In this document: positions 44,249 through 53,659 of the stretch, one piece after another
Numbering within the stretch: position 1 is the first letter of the stretch
How the letters are laid out: every line of letters starts with the position of its first letter
Source: Methylocella silvestris
Lineage (GTDB): Bacteria; Pseudomonadota; Alphaproteobacteria; Rhizobiales; Beijerinckiaceae
Length of the DNA stretch: 64,000 bases
Assembly (NCBI RefSeq): GCF_002891535.1
Contig: NZ_PDZR01000001.1
Location: 62,001-126,000 of the forward strand
Direction: 5' to 3'
Notes under the pieces: model-generated
Database searches by the model: none
Told to the model about the DNA's origin: nothing
The model's input: only the letters and a program-made list of their open reading frames with translations
Program-made: the position numbers and the translations under genes

Positions 44249-45508
44249 ATGGCGAGGTCAACCGTTCATATCGTCGGCGCCGGGCTCGCCGGGCTCGCCG
44301 CGGCGGTTCGCCTGGCCGGCGGCCCGCGCGACGTCATCGTCTACGAGGCGGCGCGGCAGGCGGGCGGGCGCTGCCGCTCCTATTTCGACACGTCGCTCGG
44401 GCTTGTGATCGACAATGGCAATCACCTTCTGTTGTCTGGCAACGCCGCGGCGCTCGATTTCCTGAAGACGGTTGGCGGCCTCAAATCGGTCTGGCAGGCG
44501 GCCGAGGCGGATTTTCCCTTCATCGATCTTTCGACCGGCGCGCGCTGGCGCCTGCGCCCGAACGCCGGGCCGCTGCCGTGGTGGATTTTTCTGAAGGGCC
44601 GGCGCGTCCCGGCCACGCGCTGGCGCGACTATTTCGGCCTCGCCGGTCTTCTCTTTGAGCGCTCCGACAGGCGCATTGACGAGGTGATCGCTTGCAACGG
44701 GCCTCTCTATGAGCGGCTGTGGCGTCCCTTTCTTCTCGCGGCGCTGAACACCGATCCGCCCGAGGGCTCGACGCTTCTCGCAAGCGCAGTCGTGCGCGAG
44801 AGCCTGGCGCGCGGCGGCGGCGCCTGCCGGCCAATCATTGCGCACGGGCTCTCAAGCGCCTTCATCGAGCCGGCGTTGCTTTATCTCGTCAAGCGCGGCG
44901 CCGATGTGAGGCTCGACCACCGGCTGCGCAAAATCGGTTTCGACGGCGCGCGCGCCAGCGCGCTCGATTTTGGCGACGCGCGCACGGAACTCGGGCCGGA
45001 CGACGAACTCATTCTGGCGGCGCCGGCGCCGGTCGCACAGGATCTGCTGCCGGGACTTGAGGCTCCCGTCGAATTTCGCGCCATCGTCAACGCGCATTTC
45101 AAAATCGATCCGCCGCAAAATCTGCCGCCGATCCTTGGGGTCGTCAACGGGACGATCGAATGGGTGTTTGCTTTCAAGGACCGGATCTCGATCACGATTA
45201 GCGGCGCCGACCGCCTGCTCGACATCGGCCGCGAAGAGCTCGCCGCCACGATCTGGGCCGAGACAGCGTGCGCCTGCGGCCTCGATCAACCGCTGCCGCC
45301 CTGGCAGATCATCAAGGAAAAGCGCGCGACCTTTGCCGCGACGCCGGTTGAGAACGCCCGCCGTCCCGGCGCGGCGACGGATTTCGCCAATGTGACGCTC
45401 GCCGGCGACTGGACGGCGACGGGCCTGCCCGCGACGATCGAAGGAGCTGTGCGCTCCGGCCATCGCGCCGCCGCAGCGGTCGCGGCGCGGCCGCGAAAAA
45501 GCGGCTAA
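44249..45508 (+). CDS. hpnE: hydroxysqualene dehydroxylase HpnE
   Basis: 419-residue FAD-dependent amine-oxidase-like enzyme that reduces hydroxysqualene to squalene. It starts with the dinucleotide-binding HIVGAGLAGLAAAVRLAGG and ends with the FAD loop LAGDWTATGLPATIEGAVRS. The start ATG lies 14 bases after hpnD. It completes the three-step squalene route HpnD-HpnC-HpnE, an alternative to a single squalene synthase. Confidence 0.95.
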   Translation: MARSTVHIVGAGLAGLAAAVRLAGGPRDVIVYEAARQAGGRCRSYFDTSLGLVIDNGNHLLLSGNAAALDFLKTVGGLKSVWQAAEADFPFIDLSTGARWRLRPNAGPLPWWIFLKGRRVPATRWRDYFGLAGLLFERSDRRIDEVIACNGPLYERLWRPFLLAALNTDPPEGSTLLASAVVRESLARGGGACRPIIAHGLSSAFIEPALLYLVKRGADVRLDHRLRKIGFDGARASALDFGDARTELGPDDELILAAPAPVAQDLLPGLEAPVEFRAIVNAHFKIDPPQNLPPILGVVNGTIEWVFAFKDRISITISGADRLLDIGREELAATIWAETACACGLDQPLPPWQIIKEKRATFAATPVENARRPGAATDFANVTLAGDWTATGLPATIEGAVRSGHRAAAAVAARPRKSG

Positions 45509-45675
45509 TTTGCCACAGGTCTTCGCCGAAAGGCGCCGGTCATGTTGTGCATCCTCTTGTTTTAACGCATGATCTTGACGAAAGGCTATGCGGCTTTTTC
45601 AAGAGCAGGGCGCCGAAAGCAGCAAGATTTTCGGACCGTCATCATCCTCCAAACAGTTGGAATCGATCACGTTTC

Positions 45676-47745
45676 ATGATTTTGGATGGGTTCAATCCGC
45701 GATCTGGCTTTCCCCAAGAGGTTGCAGTGGACGATAGAGTTGGCGCCGCGACATTCGAAGCCCAGCCGAGCGCCGGGTTCGGACCGATCGAGGCTGCGAT
45801 TTCCCGTGGTCGCGCGGCTTTGCTGGCTACGCAGAAGCCGGACGGCCATTTTGTCTTCGAGCTCGAAGCCGATGTGTCGATTCCGGCCGAATATATTCTG
45901 TTCCGGCATTTTCTCGGCGATCCGGCCGAGGCGGAGATCGAGCGCAAGATCGGCGTCTATCTGCGCCGCCATCAGACCGCGGCCGGCGGATGGCCGCTGT
46001 TCGCCGAGGGCGTTTTCAATGTCTCGAGTTCGGTCAAAGCCTATTTCGCGCTGAAAATTATCGGCGACGATCCCGACGCGCCGCATATGGCGAAGGCCCG
46101 CAACGCCATTCTCGCCCATGGCGGCGCCGCCCAATCCAATGTCTTTACCCGCTCGCTGCTCGCGCTCTACGGCGAAGTCCCCTGGCGCGCCGTACCGGCG
46201 ATGCCGGTCGAGATCATGCATCTGCCGCGCTGGTTCCCGTTCCATCTGAGCAAGATTTCCTATTGGGGCCGCACGGTCATCGCGCCCCTGATCGTGGTTC
46301 ATGCGCTGAAGCCGCGGGCGAAGAATCCGCGTAAAATCACGGTGTCCGAGCTTTTCGTCGCGCCGGCCGAAACCGTGTCCCGTTGGCCGGGAGCGCCGCA
46401 CAAGTCCTTTCCCTGGACGACCATCTTCGGCGCGATCGACCGCGTGCTGCACAAAACGGAGCCGTTGCTGCCGGCTCGCTCGCATCAAACCGCCATCGAC
46501 AAGGCGGTCGCCTTCGTCACCGAGCGCCTGAATGGCGAGGATGGGCTTGGCGCGATCTATCCGGCGATGGCCTATTCCGCGATGATGTTTTTCGCGCTCG
46601 GCGCGCCGCTATCCGATTCGCGGATCGTGCAGATCCGGAAGGCGATCGACCGTCTGCTGGTCATCAAGGACGATGAAGCCTATTGCCAGCCCTGCGTTTC
46701 GCCCGTCTGGGACACAGCGCTCGCGAGCCACGCTTTGATGGAGAGCGCCTCGCAGCGGCTGGAGGCGCGAGCGGCCCCGGCCGCGGCGGCGGTCTTTGAA
46801 GCGCTGGATTGGCTGAAGCCGCTGCAGGTGCTCGACGTCAAGGGCGATTGGGCGACGCAAAATCCCGACGTCCGGCCGGGCGGCTGGGCATTTCAATACG
46901 CCAATCCGCATTATCCCGATCTCGACGATACGGCGGTCGTCGTGCTGGCGATGGATCGCGCCGTCAAGACCTCGCCCCTGATCGCGGGGGAGGAAGAGAC
47001 CGCCTATGTCGAGGCGATTTCGCGGGCGCGGGAATGGATTCTCGGGCTGCAGAGCGCCAATGGCGGCTTCGGCGCCTTCGACGCCGACAATGACCGTGAT
47101 TATCTGAACTATATCCCCTTCGCCGACCATGGCGCGCTGCTTGATCCGCCGACCGCCGACGTCACGGCCCGCTGCGTCTCTATGCTTGGCCAGCTTGGCG
47201 AGCGGCCGGAGACGAGTCCGGCGCTCTCCCGCGCCATCGATTACCTGCTGTCCGAGCAGGAGGAGGAGGGCAGCTGGTTCGGCCGCTGGGGCATGAATTA
47301 TATCTACGGCACCTGGTCGGTCCTCAGCGCCTTCAACGCCGTTGAACGTCCTGCCGACTGCCCCGCGACGCGGAAGGCGGCGGCCTGGCTGAAGCGCATC
47401 CAGAATCCCGACGGCGGCTGGGGCGAAGACGGCGAGAGCTATGCGCTTGGCTATAAGGGCTATGATCCTGCGCCTAGCACCGCCTCGCAGACGGCCTGGG
47501 CGTTGCTGGCGCTGATGGCGGCCGGCGAAGTCGATGCGCCGGAAGTCGCGCTTGGCCTCGATTATCTCGTCCGGACGCAGGCGGACGATGGATTCTGGGA
47601 CGAGGCGCGCTTTACCGCCACCGGTTTTCCGCGCGTATTCTATTTGCGTTATCACGGCTACGCCAAATTCTTTCCGCTCTGGGCGATGGCGCGCTACCGC
47701 AATCTGAAAAGCGGCAATCGGCTCAAGACGCGGTTCGGGATGTGA
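45676..47745 (+). CDS. shc: squalene-hopene cyclase
   Basis: 689-residue cyclase that turns squalene into hopene and hopanol at the inner membrane. The catalytic DXDD motif is DLDDTA (415-418) and several QW repeats are present (for example QNPDGGWGED and QSANGGFGAFDAD). The ATG at 45676 lacks a clear ribosome site; a GTG at 45727 preceded by AAGAGG would give a 672-residue protein and may be the true start. A 167-bp gap after hpnE suggests its own promoter. Its stop overlaps the hpnG start (GTGA). Confidence 0.96.
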   Translation: MILDGFNPRSGFPQEVAVDDRVGAATFEAQPSAGFGPIEAAISRGRAALLATQKPDGHFVFELEADVSIPAEYILFRHFLGDPAEAEIERKIGVYLRRHQTAAGGWPLFAEGVFNVSSSVKAYFALKIIGDDPDAPHMAKARNAILAHGGAAQSNVFTRSLLALYGEVPWRAVPAMPVEIMHLPRWFPFHLSKISYWGRTVIAPLIVVHALKPRAKNPRKITVSELFVAPAETVSRWPGAPHKSFPWTTIFGAIDRVLHKTEPLLPARSHQTAIDKAVAFVTERLNGEDGLGAIYPAMAYSAMMFFALGAPLSDSRIVQIRKAIDRLLVIKDDEAYCQPCVSPVWDTALASHALMESASQRLEARAAPAAAAVFEALDWLKPLQVLDVKGDWATQNPDVRPGGWAFQYANPHYPDLDDTAVVVLAMDRAVKTSPLIAGEEETAYVEAISRAREWILGLQSANGGFGAFDADNDRDYLNYIPFADHGALLDPPTADVTARCVSMLGQLGERPETSPALSRAIDYLLSEQEEEGSWFGRWGMNYIYGTWSVLSAFNAVERPADCPATRKAAAWLKRIQNPDGGWGEDGESYALGYKGYDPAPSTASQTAWALLALMAAGEVDAPEVALGLDYLVRTQADDGFWDEARFTATGFPRVFYLRYHGYAKFFPLWAMARYRNLKSGNRLKTRFGM

Positions 47746-48509
47746 CCATGGCCTTATCAGGCGCCGACGGGCGGCGGGGCCAACGACCGGGGCGGATCAT
47801 CGCCGTGACGGGCCTCAAGGCCGAAGCGAAGATCGCCGCCGGCGAGGGCGTCCATGTCATCGCCGGGGGTGGCGACGGGGCGCGGCTTCGCCGGGACATC
47901 GAGGCGGCGGCGCCGGAGGCGAGCGCGATCGTCAGCTTCGGCGTCGCCGGCGGCCTCGCGCCCGGGCTGCAACGCGGCGCGCTCTTTGTTGCACGCAAGA
48001 TCATCGCGGAGGATGGATCGTTTTTCGACGCAGATCCCGATTGGTCGCTGGCGCTGCGGGCCGCGCTTGGCGCAGCGATGGCCGATTTTGCCGGGGTCGA
48101 CGCGGCCGTCGCGGGCATTGAGGCCAAGCGCGCCCTGCATCTGCGCACGGGCGCCCACCTCGTCGACATGGAATCCCACATCGCCGCGGATGTCGCGGGC
48201 AGGCTCGGCATTCCGTTCGCAGCGGTGCGGGCGGTCGCCGATCCGGCGGAACGGCAATTGCCGCATGCCGCGCTTGTCGCCATGCGGCCCGACGGCGGCC
48301 TCGCCCTCGGCGCGCTCACGCGTTCGCTCGCGCGCGATCCGCGGCAGATCCCGCATCTGGTTCACACCGCCCGCGACGCGCGGGCGGCGTTCAAAAGCCT
48401 ACTCCGCGGCCGAAAGATGCTCGCCGTCGGCTTTGCCCTCCCGGATTTCGTCGAGCTTGTGCTGAACATGCCGGCTGAAGACGAACTCGGCGGGCCGCTG
48501 CCGGTCTAG
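47742..48509 (+). CDS. hpnG: adenosylhopane nucleosidase HpnG
   Basis: 255-residue nucleoside phosphorylase-like enzyme that removes adenine from adenosylhopane on the way to bacteriohopanetetrol. Typical phosphorylase blocks are SFGVAGGLAPGL and the substrate Glu in HLVDMESHIAADVA. The GTG at 47742 overlaps the shc stop; an ATG two codons later is also possible. Its last 111 bases lie opposite the 3' end of hpnH, coding the tail LPDFVELVLNMPAEDELGG on this strand. Confidence 0.9.
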   Translation: MTMALSGADGRRGQRPGRIIAVTGLKAEAKIAAGEGVHVIAGGGDGARLRRDIEAAAPEASAIVSFGVAGGLAPGLQRGALFVARKIIAEDGSFFDADPDWSLALRAALGAAMADFAGVDAAVAGIEAKRALHLRTGAHLVDMESHIAADVAGRLGIPFAAVRAVADPAERQLPHAALVAMRPDGGLALGALTRSLARDPRQIPHLVHTARDARAAFKSLLRGRKMLAVGFALPDFVELVLNMPAEDELGGPLPV

Positions 48510-49547
48510 CGCGATGTCGGGCGACATCGGCCCCGTCGTCCGGATGCCGCCGATTGCGACTTTTAGCGCCGCGAGCGGGTTTTTGAACGCCTCATCGACG
48601 GCGGTCGCCTCAAAGCCGCAATGGACCATGCAGTCGGCGCATTTTTCATAATTGCCGGTGCCGTAACGGTCCCAGTCGGTCCCCTCCATCAATTCCTTGA
48701 AGGTCGAGACATAGCCTTCGCCGAGGAGATAGCAGGGCCGCTGCCAGCCGAACACGGTCCGGGTCGGATTGCCCCACGGCGTGCAATGATAGGTGCGGTT
48801 GCCGGCTAGGAAGTCGAGGAAAAGCGTCGACTGGAAGAACGGCCAAGCCTTGCCGCCCTTGCCGCGTGAAAAGATGTCGCGAAACAGCGTCTTGGTCTTC
48901 TCGCGGTTGAGAAAATGCTGCTGGTCAGGCGCGCGCTCATAGGCATAGCCTGGCGAGACGGTGATGCCCTCGATGCCAATCGCGGCGACGTCGTCGAAGA
49001 AGGCGGCGACGCGCGCGGGCTCGGCGTTGTTGAACAGCGTGCAATTGATGGTGACGCGAAATCCCGCCTCCTTGGCGAGCTTCAGCGCTTTCAGCGCGCG
49101 GTCGTAAACCCCGGTCTGGCAGACCGAATGGTCATGCATTTCCTTGTCGCCATCGAGGTGGATCGACCAGTTGAAGTAGCGGTTCGGCTTGTATTTGTGC
49201 AGATTCTTCTCAAGCAGCAGCGCATTGGTGCACACGGTCACGAATTTGCGCCGGGCGATGGCGCCTTCGACGATCTGCGGCAGCTCCTTATGCAAGAGCG
49301 GCTCGCCGCCAGCGATCACGACCACGGGCGCGCCGCATTCGTCGATGGCGCCGAGGCAGTCGGCGAGGGGCAGGCGCTGGTTCAGGATTTCGTCGGGATA
49401 GTCGATCTTGCCGCAGCCGGCGCAGGCGAGATTGCACCGAAACAGCGGCTCGAGCATCAGCACCAGCGGAAAGCGTTTGCGGCCGGCGATGCGCTGGCGG
49501 ACGACGTAGCCGCCGATCTGGGCCATCTGAAGGACTGAAATTCCCAA
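48399..49547 (-). CDS. hpnH: adenosyl-hopene transferase HpnH (radical SAM)
   Basis: 382-residue radical-SAM enzyme that joins 5'-deoxyadenosyl to hopene. The [4Fe-4S] cysteines are Cys38, Cys42 and Cys45 in FRCNLACAGCGK, the CX3CX2C radical-SAM signature. GGEPLLHKEL and a C-terminal SPASM-like Cys group (CADCMVHCGFEA) follow. It is convergent with hpnG and overlaps it by 111 bases, an arrangement that would make the two transcripts antisense at their ends. It is divergent from hpnN across a 735-bp gap. Confidence 0.95.
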   Translation of the reverse strand: MGISVLQMAQIGGYVVRQRIAGRKRFPLVLMLEPLFRCNLACAGCGKIDYPDEILNQRLPLADCLGAIDECGAPVVVIAGGEPLLHKELPQIVEGAIARRKFVTVCTNALLLEKNLHKYKPNRYFNWSIHLDGDKEMHDHSVCQTGVYDRALKALKLAKEAGFRVTINCTLFNNAEPARVAAFFDDVAAIGIEGITVSPGYAYERAPDQQHFLNREKTKTLFRDIFSRGKGGKAWPFFQSTLFLDFLAGNRTYHCTPWGNPTRTVFGWQRPCYLLGEGYVSTFKELMEGTDWDRYGTGNYEKCADCMVHCGFEATAVDEAFKNPLAALKVAIGGIRTTGPMSPDIALDRQRPAEFVFSRHVQHKLDEIREGKADGEHLSAAE

Positions 49548-50282
49548 TGCGTGCTCCTGATAAAGCGGCCCGGCGACGTCGGGCGCTCCAAGTCCTCGAT
49601 CACAATGCGGCTCGATCGAGCCGCCAAGGCGATCATTTGACCGCTGTCCATCCCGCCTCGCTTCGCGGGCGGCCTATTTAGACCTGCGGCGCCGATTCAC
49701 AAAATGGCGCTCCTGGGAATCCCGGGCGAAACCCGCCCCAAGCTTGGGCTGCCAGACGATATCATATGAAAAGCGTCTCCAATTTAACAGGCGATGGCTT
49801 GGCGCGCAGCTCAAATTTGAATGCGAATCATTGCAACGCTCGGGGCAAAATCGCATCGGTGGCAATTGCGGCAAAGCAGGAAAGGCGCCGGATGCTAGGG
49901 CGGCGAACGGGACCGGCTCATAAAATCGCATCGCGCGCGGAGCGCGACAGCGAAATGCGGAAGCCGCCTTTCGGGTAGGATTATCTTTAAGTAGTTGATA
50001 AAAAACGAATTTAAGCCGTAGAGTGAATCGGAAGGCAATTTCGTCCGAAATCATCCGGCCCTAGCGCCCGCCGCAATGTGCCTTTAGAACCGGGCGAGGC
50101 GCATTTTCTTTTGCGATCAAGCTATAACAGTGACAACCTCCAGCCGGTCGCCGAGGATGCTCTCGCGCCGGCCCGCCGGGATGAAGCGTTCTGATCTTCT
50201 TCGAAGTTTCCATATCCCTCGTAAATCCGCTCCCATGCCCGATCCGCTGCGGCGTGGCACTTTCGATTGGCGATAGGACCGC
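49548..50282. other. 735-bp gap between hpnH and hpnN, no convincing gene
   Basis: The open frames here have poor composition and no ribosome sites. The stretch 49760-50040 is richer in A+T than its surroundings and probably holds the divergent promoters. A TTGAATGCGAATCATTGCAA stretch at 49817-49836 is loosely like an iron-regulator (Fur-type) box, but one half is imperfect, so I do not call it. Confidence 0.4.
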
Positions 50283-52931
50283 ATGATCTCACCCCCTCCG
50301 CACGGCGCGCCGACGGCCGAACCGATCATCTCGCGAATCGTGACCGCGATCGTCGATTTTTGCCGGCGCTTCAAATGGGGCGTGCTCGCCCTTGCGACCG
50401 CGATCACGGTTTTTTCCGGCTGGTATGCCGCGACCCATTTCGACATCAACACCAACACCAACGATTTTATTTCCGCGAAACTACCCTGGCGGCAAAATCT
50501 TATCGCGATGGACAAGGCGTTTCCGCAGCGCGCCGATCAGATCGTCGTGGTCATCGACGGCAAGACGCCGGAGCTCGCGGAGGAGGCGACGCAGCGGCTC
50601 GCCGAGAAACTGCGGACCAAGCCCGATCTCTTCACTTTTGTGCTGCGCCCGGACGGCGGGCCGTTCTTCAACAAGAATGGCCTCCTCTATCTGCCGGTCG
50701 ACGAGGTCAAAAACACCATCGACGGCCTGTTCAAGGCGCAGCCCTTCCTTTCCGTTCTCGCGTCCGATCAGAGCCTGCGCGGCGTCACCGACGCCTTTTC
50801 CTTTATTAACAGGGGCGTGCGCACCAAGGCCGGAACCTATGACGACTTCGACCGGCCCCTCGTCGCGCTTGGCGACGCCTTCGACTCGCTGCTGGCGGAT
50901 CGTCCGACTTTCTTTTCCTGGCGCGGCCTCTTAACCGGCGAGGCGCCCGATCCTCGCGAACTGCGGCGCTTCATCCAGGTCAAGGCGGTGCTGGATTATT
51001 CCGCGCTGCAGCCCGGCGCGGCGCCGAGCAATTTTATCCGTCAGACCTGGGCCGAGATGGGCTATGCGGCGACGCCGGGCCTTCGGTTGCGGCTGACCGG
51101 TCTCGTGCCGCTCGCCGATGAGGAATTTGCCACCGTCGAGGACGGCGCGGGGCTGAATGGAGCGATCACCGGGCTGATCGTGCTTTTCATCATCTGGCGG
51201 GCCCTCCGGTCGCCGAGCATCGTCCTTGCGGTGACGGTCAGCGTCATCGTCGGCCTGTTCGCGACGGCGGCGGTGGGCCTTTGGATGGTCGGCGCGCTCA
51301 ATCTGATTTCCGTCGCCTTCGCCGTTCTTTTTGTCGGCATAGGCGTCGATTTCGGCATCCAGTACAGCGTGCGCTATCGCGCCGAACGCCACAAGGTCGG
51401 CGATTTCGACCTAGCCCTCAATCAGGCCGCGGCGAAGGTCGGTCGTCCGCTCGCGCTCGCCGCTGCGGCGACGGCGGCCGGCTTTTATTCCTTCCTGCCG
51501 ACCGACTATCGCGGCGTGTCCGAGCTTGGGCTGATCGCTGGCACCGGCATGTTTATCGCCTTTTTCGCCTCGATCACCGTGCTGCCGGCTCTGCTGGCGG
51601 TGTTCAAGCCGCCGGCCGAAGAGGAGGGCGTCGGCTATCTCTTCCTTGCGCCTGCCGATGAATTTCTGTCGCGTCACCGCCACGCGGTGGTGATCGGCAC
51701 GCTCGCGGTCGCCCTCGCCGGAACGCCGTTGCTCGCGCATCTGCGCTTCGACTTCAATCCGATCAATCTGCGCAGCCCGAACGTCGAATCGGTGTCGACC
51801 TTGCTCGATCTCATGAAGGATCCGGCGACCGACACCAATACGATCGACGTGCTCGCGCCCTCGATCGAAGCTTCGCGCGGGCTTGCGGCACGATTGAGCG
51901 CTCTGCCGGAAGTCGCGCAGGTGGTGACGATCGAAAGCTTCGTGCCGGTCGATCAGGACCAGAAGCTTCCGCTGATTGAAAAAGCTGCTGTGGCTTTCGC
52001 GCCGATCCTCGATCCGACGCGCGCGCGCCAGCCGCCGACCGACGCCGAGGATGTCGCCGCGATGCTGAAGGCGGCGGACGCCTTTGAGGCGACCGCTGGC
52101 GACTCCAAGGGCAAGGGCGCCGATGACGCGCGTCGCCTTGGCGAGTTGTTGCGCAAGATGGCGGCGGCCCCGCCGGCGACGCGGGAGACGGCGCGCAAGG
52201 CGCTGCTGCCCGGCCTCGGCACGATGCTCTCCCTTTTGCGCGATTCGCTTTCGGCGCAGAAAACGACGATCGATTCGATCCCCGCCGATCTCAAGAGCGA
52301 TTGGGTCGCCGCGGACGGGCGCGCGCGCATCGCCGTATCGCCGAAGGGCGACGGCAATGACAATGCGACGCTAACCCGCTTCACCGCCGCCGTGCAGCAA
52401 ATCGATCCCGAGGCCACGGGCGAGCCGATCGCAATTCAGGAATCGGGCAAAACCGTCGTGCGGGCTTTCATCGAAGCCGGCGCCTGGGCGCTCCTCTCGA
52501 TCAGCATCCTACTCTGGATCGTGCTGCGGCGGTTCAGCGACGTGCTGCTGACTCTCGTTCCGCTGCTGCTCGCCGGCGCGCTGACGCTCGAAATCACCGT
52601 GCTGATCGGCCTGCCGCTGAATTTCGCCAATATTATCGCGCTGCCCCTGCTGCTTGGCCTCGGCGTCGCGTTCAAGATCTATTTTGTGATGGCGTGGCGC
52701 GCCGGCACAACCAATCTCCTGCAGTCGAGCCTGACGCGGGCGGTGTTCTTCAGCGCCATGACGACGGCGACGGCGTTCGGCAGCCTGTGGCTGTCGAAAC
52801 ATCCCGGCACTTCGAGCATGGGCAAGCTGCTGGCGCTCTCGCTGGTCTGCACGCTGGCGGCGGCGATCCTGTTCCAGCCGGCGCTGATGGGGCCGCCGCG
52901 CAAGGTGGCCGATACCGGCGAGGACGACTGA
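50283..52931 (+). CDS. hpnN: hopanoid transporter HpnN (RND family)
   Basis: 882-residue RND-family membrane protein needed to move hopanoids to the outer membrane in Rhodopseudomonas. It has the RND layout: helix 1 (about 28-48), a large periplasmic loop, a bundle of five helices (about 290-440), a second loop, and a final bundle (about 725-870). Sterol-sensing-like stretches include LFVGIGVDFGIQYSVRYRAE and LLLGLGVAFKIYFVMAWRA. ATG at 50283 follows GATAGGACC. It is divergent from hpnH. Confidence 0.94.
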   Translation: MISPPPHGAPTAEPIISRIVTAIVDFCRRFKWGVLALATAITVFSGWYAATHFDINTNTNDFISAKLPWRQNLIAMDKAFPQRADQIVVVIDGKTPELAEEATQRLAEKLRTKPDLFTFVLRPDGGPFFNKNGLLYLPVDEVKNTIDGLFKAQPFLSVLASDQSLRGVTDAFSFINRGVRTKAGTYDDFDRPLVALGDAFDSLLADRPTFFSWRGLLTGEAPDPRELRRFIQVKAVLDYSALQPGAAPSNFIRQTWAEMGYAATPGLRLRLTGLVPLADEEFATVEDGAGLNGAITGLIVLFIIWRALRSPSIVLAVTVSVIVGLFATAAVGLWMVGALNLISVAFAVLFVGIGVDFGIQYSVRYRAERHKVGDFDLALNQAAAKVGRPLALAAAATAAGFYSFLPTDYRGVSELGLIAGTGMFIAFFASITVLPALLAVFKPPAEEEGVGYLFLAPADEFLSRHRHAVVIGTLAVALAGTPLLAHLRFDFNPINLRSPNVESVSTLLDLMKDPATDTNTIDVLAPSIEASRGLAARLSALPEVAQVVTIESFVPVDQDQKLPLIEKAAVAFAPILDPTRARQPPTDAEDVAAMLKAADAFEATAGDSKGKGADDARRLGELLRKMAAAPPATRETARKALLPGLGTMLSLLRDSLSAQKTTIDSIPADLKSDWVAADGRARIAVSPKGDGNDNATLTRFTAAVQQIDPEATGEPIAIQESGKTVVRAFIEAGAWALLSISILLWIVLRRFSDVLLTLVPLLLAGALTLEITVLIGLPLNFANIIALPLLLGLGVAFKIYFVMAWRAGTTNLLQSSLTRAVFFSAMTTATAFGSLWLSKHPGTSSMGKLLALSLVCTLAAAILFQPALMGPPRKVADTGEDD

Positions 52932-52957
52932 CGGCGCCGCCGATCCTCGTGCAAATT

Positions 52958-52985
52958 CCGATCAGATCTCACTCAATCTGATCGG
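52958..52985. terminator. bidirectional terminator-like stem-loop
   Basis: A perfect 10-bp inverted repeat (CCGATCAGAT/ATCTGATCGG) with an 8-base loop lies between the convergent hpnN and the Gly-rich protein gene. There is no T-run, but its position in a 75-bp convergent gap fits a shared terminator. Confidence 0.55.
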
Positions 52986-53006
52986 CCGGAATATCGGCGT
53001 CATGCC

Positions 53007-53576
53007 CTACTGGACGACCCGGAATCTCGGCGCGTTATTGCCTTCGCTGGTTCCGCCGGTGGAGGCGCCGAGGGTATTCAGGTCCTTGAGGCCGCCCGTG
53101 CCCGCGCCGATGGCCGAGCCGGAGATGCCTCCTGTGCTGATGCCCTGGCTGGCGTCCTTCAGCCCTCCGGTCTGGGCGTTCAGGCCAAGGCCCGCGGCCG
53201 TAACGCCGCCGGTCAGGCCGCCCTGCGTGTCGTGATCCTGCAGGCCGCCGGTCCCGGCTTTGGCTGCATTATCGCGAATGCCGCCGACGGCATTGCCCAG
53301 CCCGAGGCCAGTCCCGCTCGTGCCGGCGCCGATATGGCCGGTGCCGGAGATAACCGCCGCCGCGCGCGCGCCGCCGAAGGCCGTCGCGGACGATGTCGTA
53401 ATCGAAGTCGACGTTCCTGTGGAGCTTGTCGCTCCGGCGGTCGCATTGGCGTTGATGGCCGTGCCGGCGATGCCGCCGTTACGCGTAATGGCGGTCTGCG
53501 CCATGCTGACGACGGGAAAGCCGGCGCAAAGGGCGGCGCAGATAGCGAGCGGCGCCCGCCGCAGGATCATACGCAT
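53007..53576 (-). CDS. exported Gly/Ala/Thr-rich repeat protein, function unknown
   Basis: 189-residue secreted protein. The start at 53576 gives a signal peptide MRMILRRAPLAICAALCAGF ending VSMAQ; the longer frame upstream has no ribosome site. The mature part is low in charge and very rich in Gly, Ala, Ser and Thr. Its second half repeats GG(I/L)-(R/Q/K)-D: GGIRDN, GGLQDH, GGLKDA and GGLKDL, with GLGLGNA and GLGLNAQ heading two longer units. It has no Cys. I do not recognise a family; a beta-solenoid or matrix protein is conceivable. Confidence 0.72.
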   Translation of the reverse strand: MRMILRRAPLAICAALCAGFPVVSMAQTAITRNGGIAGTAINANATAGATSSTGTSTSITTSSATAFGGARAAAVISGTGHIGAGTSGTGLGLGNAVGGIRDNAAKAGTGGLQDHDTQGGLTGGVTAAGLGLNAQTGGLKDASQGISTGGISGSAIGAGTGGLKDLNTLGASTGGTSEGNNAPRFRVVQ

Positions 53577-53659
53577 GTGATTGGCCTCATTCCCGGCTGC
53601 CGTCCATTCCGCGCGCGGCGACCATCGTCGCACGCTCATCATGAGAGCGGGCGCAGGCT

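Noticed and set aside
49817-49836. Fur-like box upstream of hpnN/hpnH
   Set aside because: Only one half matches well, and no iron gene is nearby.
49674-50054. 126-codon minus-strand frame between hpnH and hpnN
   Set aside because: Mixed composition, no ribosome site and no recognisable fold; it lies in an A+T-rich promoter region.
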